Notes under the pieces: generated by a model
Told to the model about the DNA's origin: nothing
What the model saw: only the letters and a program-made list of their open reading frames with translations
Database searches by the model: none
In this document: piece by piece, positions 17,260-27,329 of the stretch
How positions within the stretch are numbered: position 1 is the stretch's first letter
Layout: every line of letters begins with the position of its first letter
Origin: Sporosarcina sp.
GTDB lineage: Bacteria > Bacillota > Bacilli > Bacillales_A > Planococcaceae
Length of the DNA stretch: 64,000 nt
Reading direction: 5' to 3'
Assembly: GCA_026169375.1 (NCBI GenBank)
Contig: JAPFCR010000009.1
Span: 27,040 to 91,039 of the forward strand
Translations under genes and position numbers: made by a program

Positions 17260-20200
17260 TTACGAACGATATTTCACTTTAATCTTCGGAATCACATCAG
17301 ATAAGTAAGAGTTTAGCTCCATCATATGGCCAAGTTGATTAGATGCTTTCTTATCCTTCGCAGCTTCAAAGTCTAGACTGTCGATTAACTCATCACGGTA
17401 AGGAATATCATCTGGATTTGCGTTTGAATAATTATCAACAGCCTTCTCAAGAACGGTCCATTCGACGCCCCATTCTTTCGAAATTTCATAAATGACTTTT
17501 TGCTTCTTTTTGTTTTTCCATTCTTCAAACGCTTGGTCAAAATGTTGGTTACTTGAGATGTTTCCTGGTTCAAGTTCTTCCATGACAAACTCTTTTAATA
17601 ACTGTGCTTGTTCATGGTCTCCTAGATTACTAAGTTCTTCAATTTCCTGATAAATAAGACGTAGCGTTTCTGTATCTACAGTCTTTTTACCATCTGAAGA
17701 CGTCGCTTTGTCACCAATTAACGTTAAAATATGATTCGCATCAATCACTTGTGTACCTGCTAGCTTCGTCTTCCCAACAAGTGCTTCTGGTGTTGGCATT
17801 GGGTCAGGGTCTCCTTGTTCCCATGTTAAGTTACGATAAGCCCCGACATAACGTAACCACGTATGTTCATCTATCCCAAACGCCCCGTCGTCCCAACTAA
17901 ATTCATAATATTGCTGGACAATATTCAATTGTTCGGATGCATCTTTAAACGCTAACGCGAACGCTTCTAATTTTTCCGCGTCATGCTGAATGTCTTGCCA
18001 CGCTGTTGGATCAGGTAATGTTGGAATCATGTCACTTATTTTAATAGCCAATTGCTCGACCGCTGTTTTGTATGGTTCCATAATGGCTGGACTACTTTTC
18101 CCGCCACTGCCGTATAACGTAAGTGCTTCATTGACCATTTCTTCTGTTATTCTTGGATACTGGAAATTAAGGATCGTCCCAAACTCCTTCTCTTTTCCGT
18201 AAATGCGATTCGTTCGAGAATACGCTTGAATTAACCCTTGTAGTTCAAGTGAACGATCCACATATAACGTATTAATATACCTAGAGTCATAACCTGTTAA
18301 TAACTGATCAGCGACAATCACTAAGTCAATGTTTCTTTCATTCCGTCCACTTCCCCCGCGTGTTGCTCGCTCAACAAGGTCCCCATAATACGCATCTTCT
18401 CCGTTCCGGCTATCTCCTTGAATGAATTCAATCCCTGTAAAAGCAGCATAATCTTTGAACATTTCTTCAACGATTTGTGGATCTGTTGGTTCAGGGTCTT
18501 CATCTCCCCCAAAACTAAAGGTCATCGCAATATTTAGTGCGACATCTTCTCGGTCTTTTAATTGCTTTTTAAATTCTTCATAATAATGAATCACACGTTT
18601 TTTATAGGCAACTGTTAAAATCGCATTAAAATGGTATTGTTGCGATTGCGTTTCCCAGTGATTTAAGATTTCCTCTACAACACGCGGGATATGCGTATCA
18701 TCGTGGTAGACAAGAATTCCTTTTTGCCTCGCTTCTTTCTCAACTTCTAACTCCGACAAACTGTGAACATGTCGTTCAAGCTCTCGTTCTGAAGTGTCAG
18801 GTTGCTCGTTTTGTAAGTAGTCTACCAGCTCGTCTCTTAACGCATCATAACTGACAAATTCACCTGTATTGATGTAATCGACATGAAAGCCTAACACGTT
18901 TTGATCGGCAATCGCTTCGTCAATCGTATATCGATGAAGAAGGGGTCCAAATAGTTTTTCAGTCGTATTAATGACTTCACTTTTTTCGTTAATTTTTCCT
19001 GTTACTTTATTCTCATCAAATAAAGGCGTGCCTGTGAAACCATAAAACAAGCCATTTTTTAAGAAATGGCGATGAATCGTTCCCATCATATTTCCCATTG
19101 TCGTACGGTGCGCTTCATCAATAATGAACACAACACGTTTCTCTTTTAAACTGTCATCCTTGTTGTCTTCCAACTCTTTGACAAGAGAATTCAATTTAAA
19201 GGTTGTTGTCACAACGATGCCTGTCGCAGGTGACTTCATGATTTTGCCTAACTGATATGTATGTTGTGTATCATCGACCGTCACAGGCTCATAATGTGCA
19301 AATGCTTTAAAATCTTCTTGCGTTTTTTTATCTAATTCCCTGCGGTCAACGAGAAACACGACTTTGTCAAATCCGCCTCGTGTCGCTAAAAATAATGCTG
19401 TTTTAAAACTTGTAATCGTCTTTCCTGACCCTGTCGTATGCCAAACAAACCCGCCGTGTGGCATTTTCTCTTCATTGTCCCATCCAAATGCTGCGCCTTC
19501 AATCGCTTGGAGGGCATGGACTTGATACGGACGCATGACCATATGTCGTCTATCTTCTTCCTCTTTTGCATGTTGAATGACTAAATAATCACCAACCATT
19601 TGGTGTGCCATCGGAATCATTAAGAAATGACTGACGACATCTTCCCAATCATTCATTGGACGATTTTCTTTATCTGCCCAGTGGAACACAAAACTCGGGT
19701 TAAAGTCGTGAATCGTTTTCGGTGTCGCAAAATAACGGGTCGCCACTTCAGATGTCATCACCATCATTTGAGAAAACGCCATAAAATTCAACGTATATTC
19801 CCCGTCGCGGTAATAACGTTGAAATTGTCTAAACGCTTCATCTAATGTTTTATCCGTCCGTTTTTGTTCAATATTAATGAGCGGTAAACCGTTGATGAGT
19901 AATACAAGGTCAAAACGATTACCATTTTCAGTTTCGACTTCTCTCGCAATTCGGTAACTCGAATCACCGCCGCGTACTTCTGCTTTTTTGAAAATGGTTA
20001 ACGTAATTTGCTGTCTCGTCACGTCTGGATGCGCGTCACGGTATATGCCATCAATTTTTCCTTGTCCTTGCTCCATTGCAAGTAATTTCGATGCCTCAAA
20101 ACTATTTGCAATATTATTCACTTGCGTCATCACTTGCGTAAACTCATTATCCGTTAACGGCACACCTTCCAATTGGTCTGCGTTCATCCGGTTTAACTCC

Positions 20201-20349
20201 TGCCGCCAATGACTGATCAGATCATTGACGGTCACTTTCCTACGGTTCCCGTTTAAAAAGTCCGGCGCTTCCCATTTATATTGTTGTAGTTTTTTCACAA
20301 AATCGTCTTGGAACTTCTCCTCAGAAGCATTCTTCGCACGATGTCCCAT
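17260..20349 (-). CDS. hsdR: Type I restriction enzyme, HsdR subunit
   Basis: This is the motor and nuclease subunit, 1029 residues. The N-terminal nuclease core is seen in LPLINIEQKRTDKTLDEAF (E-x-K part of PD-(D/E)xK). The helicase motifs follow: FVWHTTGSGKTITSF (Walker A), VVFIIDEAHRTT (DEAH box), FYGFTGTPLF and LIQAYSRTNRIYG. It cuts unmethylated DNA after translocation. I chose the ATG at 20349 (MGHRAKNAS) because AAGGAG lies eight bases upstream; the GTG nine bases earlier abuts that site. It starts 12 bases after hsdS, in the order M-S-R. It needs HsdM and HsdS to act. Confidence 0.95.
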   Translation of the reverse strand: MGHRAKNASEEKFQDDFVKKLQQYKWEAPDFLNGNRRKVTVNDLISHWRQELNRMNADQLEGVPLTDNEFTQVMTQVNNIANSFEASKLLAMEQGQGKIDGIYRDAHPDVTRQQITLTIFKKAEVRGGDSSYRIAREVETENGNRFDLVLLINGLPLINIEQKRTDKTLDEAFRQFQRYYRDGEYTLNFMAFSQMMVMTSEVATRYFATPKTIHDFNPSFVFHWADKENRPMNDWEDVVSHFLMIPMAHQMVGDYLVIQHAKEEEDRRHMVMRPYQVHALQAIEGAAFGWDNEEKMPHGGFVWHTTGSGKTITSFKTALFLATRGGFDKVVFLVDRRELDKKTQEDFKAFAHYEPVTVDDTQHTYQLGKIMKSPATGIVVTTTFKLNSLVKELEDNKDDSLKEKRVVFIIDEAHRTTMGNMMGTIHRHFLKNGLFYGFTGTPLFDENKVTGKINEKSEVINTTEKLFGPLLHRYTIDEAIADQNVLGFHVDYINTGEFVSYDALRDELVDYLQNEQPDTSERELERHVHSLSELEVEKEARQKGILVYHDDTHIPRVVEEILNHWETQSQQYHFNAILTVAYKKRVIHYYEEFKKQLKDREDVALNIAMTFSFGGDEDPEPTDPQIVEEMFKDYAAFTGIEFIQGDSRNGEDAYYGDLVERATRGGSGRNERNIDLVIVADQLLTGYDSRYINTLYVDRSLELQGLIQAYSRTNRIYGKEKEFGTILNFQYPRITEEMVNEALTLYGSGGKSSPAIMEPYKTAVEQLAIKISDMIPTLPDPTAWQDIQHDAEKLEAFALAFKDASEQLNIVQQYYEFSWDDGAFGIDEHTWLRYVGAYRNLTWEQGDPDPMPTPEALVGKTKLAGTQVIDANHILTLIGDKATSSDGKKTVDTETLRLIYQEIEELSNLGDHEQAQLLKEFVMEELEPGNISSNQHFDQAFEEWKNKKKQKVIYEISKEWGVEWTVLEKAVDNYSNANPDDIPYRDELIDSLDFEAAKDKKASNQLGHMMELNSYLSDVIPKIKVKYRS

Positions 20350-20361
20350 ATCACTCACTCC

Positions 20362-21564
20362 TTACACAAACATTTCGTGTAAATATGCTTGTTTTAATGC
20401 TTGTAATTTTTCTACTCGCCGTTCTTCAATCGCGATTTTTTCGTCTAGTTTTTTGAAGAAATGGCCGATTTTTTGTTGTACCTCTAATATTGGTAACAGG
20501 ATTTCTATATTCATCATCACGTCAGCATTCAATTTCGCACGACTTCCGCCAACCAAATATGGTTCCATGTTAATAGTTTTAAAAAGATACATTAAAAATT
20601 TATTATCGGCAATCCCAGTTTTCCCTTGTAAAACGTGCGCGTGATTGTTCACCCAAACTTTTCCGTTTACATAATGAACAGGATAATCATTTAAATCATT
20701 GGCACCATCTTCAGCTACTAAAATATACTCTCCTTCGTGTGTAAAACCATCTACATAATCTTGAATGCCATTAGCTCCATAATATGGAGTATCGCCAGGG
20801 ATACGCTCTGAAGCAGTTACAGGAATCCTTAAATTATCAAACCTATCAGAAATGGAATAGACTTTTCTTTCCTTCCAGTCCCCCGTAAACCCATCAAATC
20901 TCCTTTTCGGCACAGTTTCACCTTCAGCCGGGAACATTTCAGCAAGATAAGCTGTTTTGATTGCTTTTGCTTTTTCTACTTTCTGTTGTTGAAGATTGAT
21001 TTGCTTGTCTAATTGTTTAAAGAAATGACCGATTTTTTGCTGTTCGGAATATGAAGGAATATTGAATTCCATTTTGCCCATATTCTCTTTGGATATGCCG
21101 AATACTGATATTCCTGTGCCTGTTTTATAACTAAAACTCTTAAATAAATTTGATTGCGAATAATAAAGATAAAAATTTGAATTTAATTTTTCATTGGGTG
21201 TAAATTTAAACGTATGAAGGCCAGCTATTATTTTTCTATTCCCTGTTCCTTGTATCACTACTGCTTTCCCTAGATCTTTGTAATCTTCAGAAGCATCTGC
21301 GATAACAATATCACCATCTTTTAATAGCTCATGACTCTCTTCTACTTTTATAGAAGGTATATTCGTATTCTCTGTTATGACACCAGTAAATGTCGCATGA
21401 ATATCTCCATAGTGAACATGGTAATAATTCCCGGCACCTTCAATAGCTCGCGAATATGCGTACGTTCTTCCGAAAACACCTAAACCTTCTAACTTTTCCT
21501 CTTCCCACTCCCCCACAAACCCATCAAACCGTCTCTTCGGCACATTTTTATTCCCTTCCATCAT
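20362..21564 (-). CDS. hsdS: Type I restriction-modification specificity subunit, HsdS
   Basis: The 400-residue protein chooses the DNA target for both methylation and cutting. It has two target-recognition domains, each opened by the repeated motif KRRFDGF-G-W (residues about 11-22 and 218-230). Each is followed by a conserved helix: QQKIGHFFKQLDKQINLQQQ in the middle and QQKIGHFFKKLDEKIAIEER at the end, the coiled coils that set spacing. The start overlaps the end of hsdM by 4 bases. The recognition sequence cannot be read from the protein. No second hsdS or invertible repeat is seen. Confidence 0.95.
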   Translation of the reverse strand: MMEGNKNVPKRRFDGFVGEWEEEKLEGLGVFGRTYAYSRAIEGAGNYYHVHYGDIHATFTGVITENTNIPSIKVEESHELLKDGDIVIADASEDYKDLGKAVVIQGTGNRKIIAGLHTFKFTPNEKLNSNFYLYYSQSNLFKSFSYKTGTGISVFGISKENMGKMEFNIPSYSEQQKIGHFFKQLDKQINLQQQKVEKAKAIKTAYLAEMFPAEGETVPKRRFDGFTGDWKERKVYSISDRFDNLRIPVTASERIPGDTPYYGANGIQDYVDGFTHEGEYILVAEDGANDLNDYPVHYVNGKVWVNNHAHVLQGKTGIADNKFLMYLFKTINMEPYLVGGSRAKLNADVMMNIEILLPILEVQQKIGHFFKKLDEKIAIEERRVEKLQALKQAYLHEMFV

Positions 21565-24125
21565 TCCTGCACCACCAATTCCTGCATCAGTGCTTCGAGT
21601 TCTTGTTCGAGTTGGTCTGCTTCTTCATCGATTGTTTCGAGTGTGTCTGTGTAGCGTTCTTTTAGCATTTTTAACGTATCTAAGTCAGCTTTTAATGGGT
21701 TTTCGATTAAGCGTGTCATGCCACCGACAATATTTCCGAACCATTTTTTAACCATTAGTGCATCAATTTCTGCGTCTGTTAAAGTTTCGATGCGTTCTTC
21801 TGTCGCTTCTTTCAACTCTTTTTCTAATGCTTTCACTGCGCGGTCTGTCGTCGTTCTTTCGCTCATTAGCCGTTCAACTGTTTGTAGATGTGTATAGGCT
21901 TCTGTTCCTTTTTCCGCCGCTTTTAATTCTGTTCGTACCGCGCCGATTGTAAAACCAGTTTCTCTTGCGTTTAACGCATCGCCGAGTGCGAATGCTTCTT
22001 CACTTTCTTCCACTTTCGCTGCTTCTACGTACTCATCTATCTCCGCGTCTACTTCTTGGAGTCGTTCTTTTTTCGCTTCAATATCCGCGAGTTCAGTCGC
22101 ATATAACTGTTGTTTCATGAGATCTGTCGACACAATCGCGCCTATCCAACCATCTTGTTCGACTCTTTTTCGCTGGCCTGTTCCTTTTATCACCATATTT
22201 TCAACACGAGTACGTCCCGCCGTGTAAAAATCAGTCGCTGCGATAATTTCCGCGTCTTCTGTCAGCTTATTTGCCCATAGTTCTGCGATAATTTGGTAAC
22301 CATCATAGACGTTTACGTGATGGAATGACGTAAGCAGATCTTTAATTTCTTGTAACATTTCATCACGAACACTTGGAATTTCATTGACATCTGCTACGTT
22401 CTTCAAATGATCCCAATATTTGTCCGTGTAAGTTTGAAGCTTTGATTCAAGTTCTGTCGTCTTTTGAATGACAAACGCATCGCTTAATACATCTGTCGTT
22501 AATGTTTCAATTGACTTTGTCAGTTCTACATAACCTGATCGAATTTCCTTTAGCGACTCTTGTAAAAGCATCGGGACTGTTTCTTGTAAAGTCTGTAAAC
22601 GTTCGATATCAATCATTGGAATGCCACCGTATAAATGCGCATCTACGTTTTGTGGAATGTCTTCTTCTACCGCTTCGATGTAACGTGGAATGTTTAAGTT
22701 ATATTCATTTTCTTGTAAATCTTTTGGCGTTGCCGAGTAGCTATACCCTGGGATTTCCTCACGCGTCGTATATGTATCTACAACTTTTGCGATATCTTTT
22801 TCTTGTAGAACGTTCTGCCTTCCAACTTTTGTAAAGTTTTTTGACGCATCGATCATAAGTATTGGCGCACCAATTTCACGGTTTTTCTTCAAAATAATGA
22901 CCGACACAGGGATACCTGTATTGGTAAATAATTTATCAGGTAAACCAATCACCGTATCAATGTAGTTTTTCTCGATTAAGCGTTTCCGAATTTCTCCTTC
23001 AGCCCCGCCTCTAAATAAAATACCATGTGGCAAGACAATCGCCATCGTACCGCTTTGCCCTAAGTGAAATAAACCGTGTAATAAAAAGGCATAGTCTCCT
23101 CTTGAGTCTGGTGGAAGGATACCTGCAACTTCAAAACGCGGGTCGCTCACTTTTAAATCAGAGCTATTCCAGTTTTTAATGGAATAAGGCGGGTTCATCA
23201 CAACCGCATCAAATTGCACACCTTCATTTGGCTTTTCTGGATCTTCCGGCCAATCGGGACCTAATGTATCTCCGTTTTTTACTGTCATTTTTTCAGGACG
23301 CACTCCGTGAAGAAGTAAGTTCATACGTGTTAAGTTATACGTTGCGGTATTGCGTTCTTGTCCGTAATAACTTAAATTCTTTTGTGCATCTTCATCTAAA
23401 TGTTTCCCAACCGTTAAAAGTAAAGAACCTGATCCAACCGTTGGGTCATAAATCGATGATATGTCTGATGTCTTCGCAACGATTTGCGCCATCACTTCAC
23501 TCACTTGCTGTGGTGTATAGAACTCTCCCGCTTTCTTTCCCGATTCCATCGCAAATTGACCGATTAAATACTCATACGCATCACCTAATACGTCACCTTT
23601 TTGCAGGGCAACCATGTTTAAATCGGCAAATAATAAAATAAGCGCTCGAATATTTTTACTTCGTTCATTTAAATTGCTTCCTAAAGCAGTGTCTGTTAAA
23701 TCGATTGCCGTTGTGGAGAATAAGCCTTTAAAGTCATCTGAATCTCCCGTCACTGCGATCGTACGCTCGAAATGATTGAGACTGTCCGTCACTTGTTGCA
23801 CTTCAAAACTTCCCGTTTGAATATCTTGCAACCACGTTTGGTATAAATAGTCAGGTACGACATAATACCCAAGTACGTCATGGATCATTTTCGTCAACTG
23901 TTCGCCGTATTGTTCATAGGCTTCTTTGTAAGCTTCAACAACTTTTGTTTCATCGTTCTCTTTCATGCCGCTCGTTCTTTTAAATGTATCTAATGTTTTA
24001 TCACTTAAAAACTTGTAAAACATTAACCCTAACATATAGTCTTTATATCGACTGGCATCCATTGAGCCGCGTAACTCATTGGCTCCGTCCCATAGTCTTC
24101 TTTTTATATCTTCTGATGTAATCAT
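21561..24125 (-). CDS. hsdM: Type I restriction-modification methyltransferase, HsdM (long form)
   Basis: This N6-adenine methyltransferase subunit has 854 residues. The SAM motif is SIYDPTVGSGSLLLTVG and the catalytic motif is VVMNPPYS, as in other HsdM proteins. The N-terminal helical domain (MITSEDIKRRLWDGANELRG) is also present. Most HsdM proteins are about 500 residues; here a C-terminal extension of about 300 residues rich in Glu/Lys coiled coils follows (ELADIEAKKERLQEVDAEID). Similar long forms exist in Firmicutes. It is the first gene of the hsdM-hsdS-hsdR operon. Confidence 0.95.
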   Translation of the reverse strand: MITSEDIKRRLWDGANELRGSMDASRYKDYMLGLMFYKFLSDKTLDTFKRTSGMKENDETKVVEAYKEAYEQYGEQLTKMIHDVLGYYVVPDYLYQTWLQDIQTGSFEVQQVTDSLNHFERTIAVTGDSDDFKGLFSTTAIDLTDTALGSNLNERSKNIRALILLFADLNMVALQKGDVLGDAYEYLIGQFAMESGKKAGEFYTPQQVSEVMAQIVAKTSDISSIYDPTVGSGSLLLTVGKHLDEDAQKNLSYYGQERNTATYNLTRMNLLLHGVRPEKMTVKNGDTLGPDWPEDPEKPNEGVQFDAVVMNPPYSIKNWNSSDLKVSDPRFEVAGILPPDSRGDYAFLLHGLFHLGQSGTMAIVLPHGILFRGGAEGEIRKRLIEKNYIDTVIGLPDKLFTNTGIPVSVIILKKNREIGAPILMIDASKNFTKVGRQNVLQEKDIAKVVDTYTTREEIPGYSYSATPKDLQENEYNLNIPRYIEAVEEDIPQNVDAHLYGGIPMIDIERLQTLQETVPMLLQESLKEIRSGYVELTKSIETLTTDVLSDAFVIQKTTELESKLQTYTDKYWDHLKNVADVNEIPSVRDEMLQEIKDLLTSFHHVNVYDGYQIIAELWANKLTEDAEIIAATDFYTAGRTRVENMVIKGTGQRKRVEQDGWIGAIVSTDLMKQQLYATELADIEAKKERLQEVDAEIDEYVEAAKVEESEEAFALGDALNARETGFTIGAVRTELKAAEKGTEAYTHLQTVERLMSERTTTDRAVKALEKELKEATEERIETLTDAEIDALMVKKWFGNIVGGMTRLIENPLKADLDTLKMLKERYTDTLETIDEEADQLEQELEALMQELVVQE

Positions 24126-24352
24126 GATTTTGTCTCCTGTATCTTATCATTTATTTTCTCATCTTAAATTCTACTTGATCGAATATCTGAGTAAGTCACA
24201 TTGAATAAAAGCACATCCATGCATAATACGATGCGAACACTCCTCTAAATTGTATCATACCTAAGTATCTTTCAAGCAAAAAACCTTGCTACCTGAAAAC
24301 TTGTAACAAGATTTGGTGAAATAGTATCCGATTGAAACTTCCAACTTTAGAA
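24126..24352. other. Upstream region of hsdM
   Basis: It holds the hsdM promoter, which I could not place, and an imperfect hairpin around 24286-24312. No coding remnant is seen. Confidence 0.4.
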
Positions 24353-24494
24353 AGGTGCGAGACAAGATTCGAACAATACACGATAATTGCATAAAAAAAA
24401 GCGAGTATCCTATTGTACCCGCATTCGTCTGGATTCTACTTTACTATTTATGCAAAATCATGAATTGTCATAAGTGAGCGGTGCACAGGCACGT
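24353..24494. repeat. Inverted-repeat element, type C copy 1
   Basis: The element is about 140 bases. Its right end GGTGCACAGGCACG matches the other repeat families; its left end AAAGGTGCGAGACAAGATTC has lost the CCTGTGC part. The centre includes AAAAGCGAGTATCCTATTG and TACCCGCATTCGTCTGGATT. A fuller copy is at 25145. Confidence 0.85.
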
Positions 24495-24510
24495 TTCACT
24501 ATCCATTCCA

Positions 24511-24837
24511 CTAGCTAAAGCATTCCTGTAATGTTCTCAGTACGCTTTCAAAGTCACCATCCGACAACTCACCAACCTTAAAACCAAATAGATTTTCATG
24601 AATGGTGAATATCCTTGAACATCTAACGACAGATGGTTCACTTAGCCCGGCATCTTTCCATTGTTCAATAACAACATCAGACTTGCTCCTGGCTTCTTTC
24701 CCCGGGTCAATCTCGGCAACATTGATATCTCTATCACTTAAGATGACGTACAGTCTTAACTGAGCTTGTTCATCATAAGCAAACCATATTTCGCCTCTTC
24801 GGCTTATTCGCATGCCCGTCTCATCTCTGTCCATCAT
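24511..24837 (-). CDS. PemK/MazF-like toxin family protein
   Basis: The 108-residue protein looks like a divergent member of the PemK/MazF growth-inhibitor fold, which in known cases cuts RNA. The start RRGEIWFAYDEQAQLRLYVIL resembles the family's first strands (GEIW, then R-x-x-V-I-L). The end VRCSRIFTIHENLFGFKVGELSDGDFESVLRTL matches in layout the family's last strand and helix (quoted in parts: VRCSRIFTI and GELSDGDFESVLRTL). The first ATG overlaps the stop of a 45-codon upstream gene, as in toxin-antitoxin pairs. The usual RPVLVIS and Ser/Thr active-site segment is not obvious, so activity is uncertain. Confidence 0.6.
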   Translation of the reverse strand: MMDRDETGMRISRRGEIWFAYDEQAQLRLYVILSDRDINVAEIDPGKEARSKSDVVIEQWKDAGLSEPSVVRCSRIFTIHENLFGFKVGELSDGDFESVLRTLQECFS

Positions 24838-24971
24838 TCAGCTATAAGGTCGGCAACCTCATCAGTAGTAGGTTTTCTGCCAAAGTATTTTTCAGATAAC
24901 GCTTTTAATAGCTTAATTCTCTCCTTGTTTTCTATATCTTTGATTACGTTCAAAATTTCCTCAGCTTTCAT
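24834..24971 (-). CDS. Small antitoxin-like protein (45 aa)
   Basis: The 45-residue product starts MKAEEILNVIKDIENKERIK and ends TDEVADLIAE. It is helical and charged, like a short antitoxin arm, but I recognise no DNA-binding motif. GGAGCTGTTTCC precedes the ATG at 24971. Its stop overlaps the toxin-like start by 4 bases (ATGA), so the two are co-translated. The family is unknown to me; its role is inferred from position and size. Confidence 0.6.
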   Translation of the reverse strand: MKAEEILNVIKDIENKERIKLLKALSEKYFGRKPTTDEVADLIAE

Positions 24972-25144
24972 AACAGGAAACAGCTCCTTTTCCTATCTCT
25001 TTTAACCTTACCGTACCGTAAACTAGTCTAATATCATTTGTGCCAATCTTTATAGTTCAATTTTGCCGCTGCCATTTTAGAATCCATCCCTTACGCTAGT
25101 AGACGGCAGTCAGTTTTCCACCTTTGCTTCCAGTCTACCTGTGG

Positions 25145-25294
25145 AAAGGTGCCTGTGCGAAACAAGATTCGGACAATACACTACAATTGTATAAAGAAAA
25201 AGCGAGCATCCTACTGTACCCGCATTCGTCTGGATTCTATTTTACTATTTATTATTATCATGAATTGTCATAAGTGAGCGGTGCACAGGCACGT
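25145..25294. repeat. Inverted-repeat element, type C copy 2 (complete ends)
   Basis: AAAGGTGCCTGTGCGAAACA opens and GGTGCACAGGCACG closes the element, an inverted repeat of GTGCCTGTGC. The interior is nearly the same as copy 1 at 24353. It ends five bases before the stop codon of the EamA gene on the minus strand. Confidence 0.88.
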
Positions 25295-25298
25295 TCCA

Positions 25299-26204
25299 TT
25301 ATTTCCTCGCTAATGCCAAATAAACAACAAGGAATAAAATTAGTATCATCCCCATGACCTGCCACGACCCAAATGGAAGATTCAGCCAGATCACGCTGCT
25401 TACTACAGCAGTTAACGGTTCAACTGTTCCCAATAATGTTGTTTCCTTCGCTTCTAGATACGCTAAACTGTTAATAAACATCCAAAAAGCAAGTGTTGTG
25501 CCAAAAATAATCGTAAAGGCCAAGACCATGATTGTCACGAAAGACCAATCATGAACATTAACTTGCCAAACTGGATGTATGATATTCATGAATATACCCG
25601 CGATAAGCATAGCCCATCCGACAACTGTAACAGAGGAATAATGATCAAGCAGTTTGCGAGCATACAGTGTATAAAAAGCTAAAGATATACCAGAAATAAT
25701 TCCCCAAATAAGTGCAGTGCTTGATACCGATAATGCTTCAAATGAACCATTTGTTAATAAAAGTAAAGTACCTACAACAGTTAGTAATATAACCATCATA
25801 TCTGAAAGTTGTAATCTTTGATAGCCCTTAACAATTAACCACATTAAAATATAAATTGGTGCTAAATACTGTAATAAAGTGGCTATAGCAGCGTTCCCTG
25901 CTTCAATGGAAGCCATATAAGAATATTGCACCAACAACATCCCGAACAAACTAAAGATAATGAGTGGCAGCCTACTCTTTCTGTCTTTCCAAATGGTAAA
26001 AACCGCACGTTTCCTGGTTAATAGCATTTGAACGCCTAATAATAACAAACCACTAATAACAAGCCTTGTTGACACAAACCAGTTAACATTAATACCTTCA
26101 TTTTCAAATAAATAATCAGAAGCTGTCCCACCTATTCCCCAGAAGCTTGCCCCTAAAAGTACAAAAATAACTCCCGTCATACGTTTGTTTGTATTCTTCA
26201 TCAT
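25299..26204 (-). CDS. EamA/DMT family transporter
   Basis: The 301-residue membrane protein has ten hydrophobic segments in two EamA repeats. The first repeat begins GVIFVLLGASFWGIGGTASD; the second ends FGTTLAFWMFINSLAYLEA with the LLGTVEPLTAVVSSVIWL signature. Members export small metabolites such as amino acids. Two ATG codons (26204 and 26201) follow ATAGGTGAT. It is divergent from an AraC regulator 99 bases away, which probably controls it. The substrate is unknown. Confidence 0.9.
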   Translation of the reverse strand: MMKNTNKRMTGVIFVLLGASFWGIGGTASDYLFENEGINVNWFVSTRLVISGLLLLGVQMLLTRKRAVFTIWKDRKSRLPLIIFSLFGMLLVQYSYMASIEAGNAAIATLLQYLAPIYILMWLIVKGYQRLQLSDMMVILLTVVGTLLLLTNGSFEALSVSSTALIWGIISGISLAFYTLYARKLLDHYSSVTVVGWAMLIAGIFMNIIHPVWQVNVHDWSFVTIMVLAFTIIFGTTLAFWMFINSLAYLEAKETTLLGTVEPLTAVVSSVIWLNLPFGSWQVMGMILILFLVVYLALARK

Positions 26205-26303
26205 TTATCACCTATAATATTAAGATATGAATACTATACCCGAAAAAATGCTTAGTTATATCGAAAAACAATACAAAAGTATATAAATATTGAGGTGCGA
26301 CAG

Positions 26304-27185
26304 TTGCGAACAAGAGATATTACTTTAAACTCATTGAACGAGGAAATCATCCCCTATAGAGAACCGACCTGGCCACAAATAATGGAATATACGAATATAT
26401 CAGAGACGACCTTAGGTTATGTCCCATTACACTGGCATGAGGAGTTACAATTTACAATCGTGAAGCAAGGAACAATTGAACTGCATATTTTAGGCGAAAA
26501 AGTTTCGATCACTGAAGGTGCTGGATTCTTTATCAATTCCGGAGTTGTTCATGAAATTCATGCCAAAACAAAAAACGCTACATATATTTGCTGGAATATA
26601 GGAATTCCATTATTCGATAAGCACATTCAAACAAAATACATCCTCCCTTTAATTCAGGAAGAAAACACTCCTTTTATCATTCTCAATCCTTTTAAAGGTA
26701 GGCATAAGCGTATGATTCGAGCGATAAAGACAAGTTATGAAGCATACAAGATAAAGGGAAATGGTTATGAACTCATCATGACGATGCACTATTTAGCATG
26801 TTTAAATGAGTTGCTCCCAGAGATAGCCCTTCATTCTCACACTAGCTATCCGATTTACGATCAACGAGTTAAAACTATTTTAGAGTATATTCATACCCAT
26901 TTTAAAAATCAGATAAAATTAGAAACACTAGCTGAACTCGCCCATTTAAGCAACGCTGAAACAATTCGGGTTTTCAAACGACATGTGGGGCGAACACCGT
27001 TCAAATATATTCTGGATTACCGACTGGAGCGCAGCATCAATTTACTGATTGGAACAAGAAGCACAATCACGGAAATTGCGTTAGAATGTGGATTTTCCAG
27101 TGCTAGTTACTTTATTGAGAAGTTCAAGCATGCCTTTCATATTACGCCTAGGAAGTATAGGGAGGAAAAAAATAAAAACAGTTAA
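26304..27185 (+). CDS. AraC family transcriptional regulator with cupin sensor
   Basis: The protein has about 293 residues. The N-terminal cupin (about 35-110) contains HWHEELQFTIVKQGTIELHI and a GAGFFINSGVVHEIHA segment. The C-terminal AraC domain (about 190-290) carries two helix-turn-helix units: LETLAELAHLSNAETIRVFK and ITEIALECGFSSASYFIEKF, ending FHITPRKYREE. I favour the TTG at 26304 because GAGGTG lies six bases before it; a GTG at 26295 lies inside that site. It is divergent from the EamA gene and probably regulates it. Confidence 0.9.
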   Translation: MRTRDITLNSLNEEIIPYREPTWPQIMEYTNISETTLGYVPLHWHEELQFTIVKQGTIELHILGEKVSITEGAGFFINSGVVHEIHAKTKNATYICWNIGIPLFDKHIQTKYILPLIQEENTPFIILNPFKGRHKRMIRAIKTSYEAYKIKGNGYELIMTMHYLACLNELLPEIALHSHTSYPIYDQRVKTILEYIHTHFKNQIKLETLAELAHLSNAETIRVFKRHVGRTPFKYILDYRLERSINLLIGTRSTITEIALECGFSSASYFIEKFKHAFHITPRKYREEKNKNS

Positions 27186-27329
27186 TTTTCATTCTTGATA
27201 TCTCAACAGGTCTATGCAGATGATCATTTAGATCAGGATAAGTATTTTCCACCATAGATTTAAATTGTTTAATTAGTTCATCATACTGTGTTAAAATATT
27301 TTTGCCTTATAGAATATACATAACACTTA

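Noticed and set aside
27186..27329. Short minus-strand coding-like stretch (QYDELIKQFKSMVENTYPDL)
   Set aside because: Too short, no start signal and no family I recognise; might be a dead gene end but I cannot support it.
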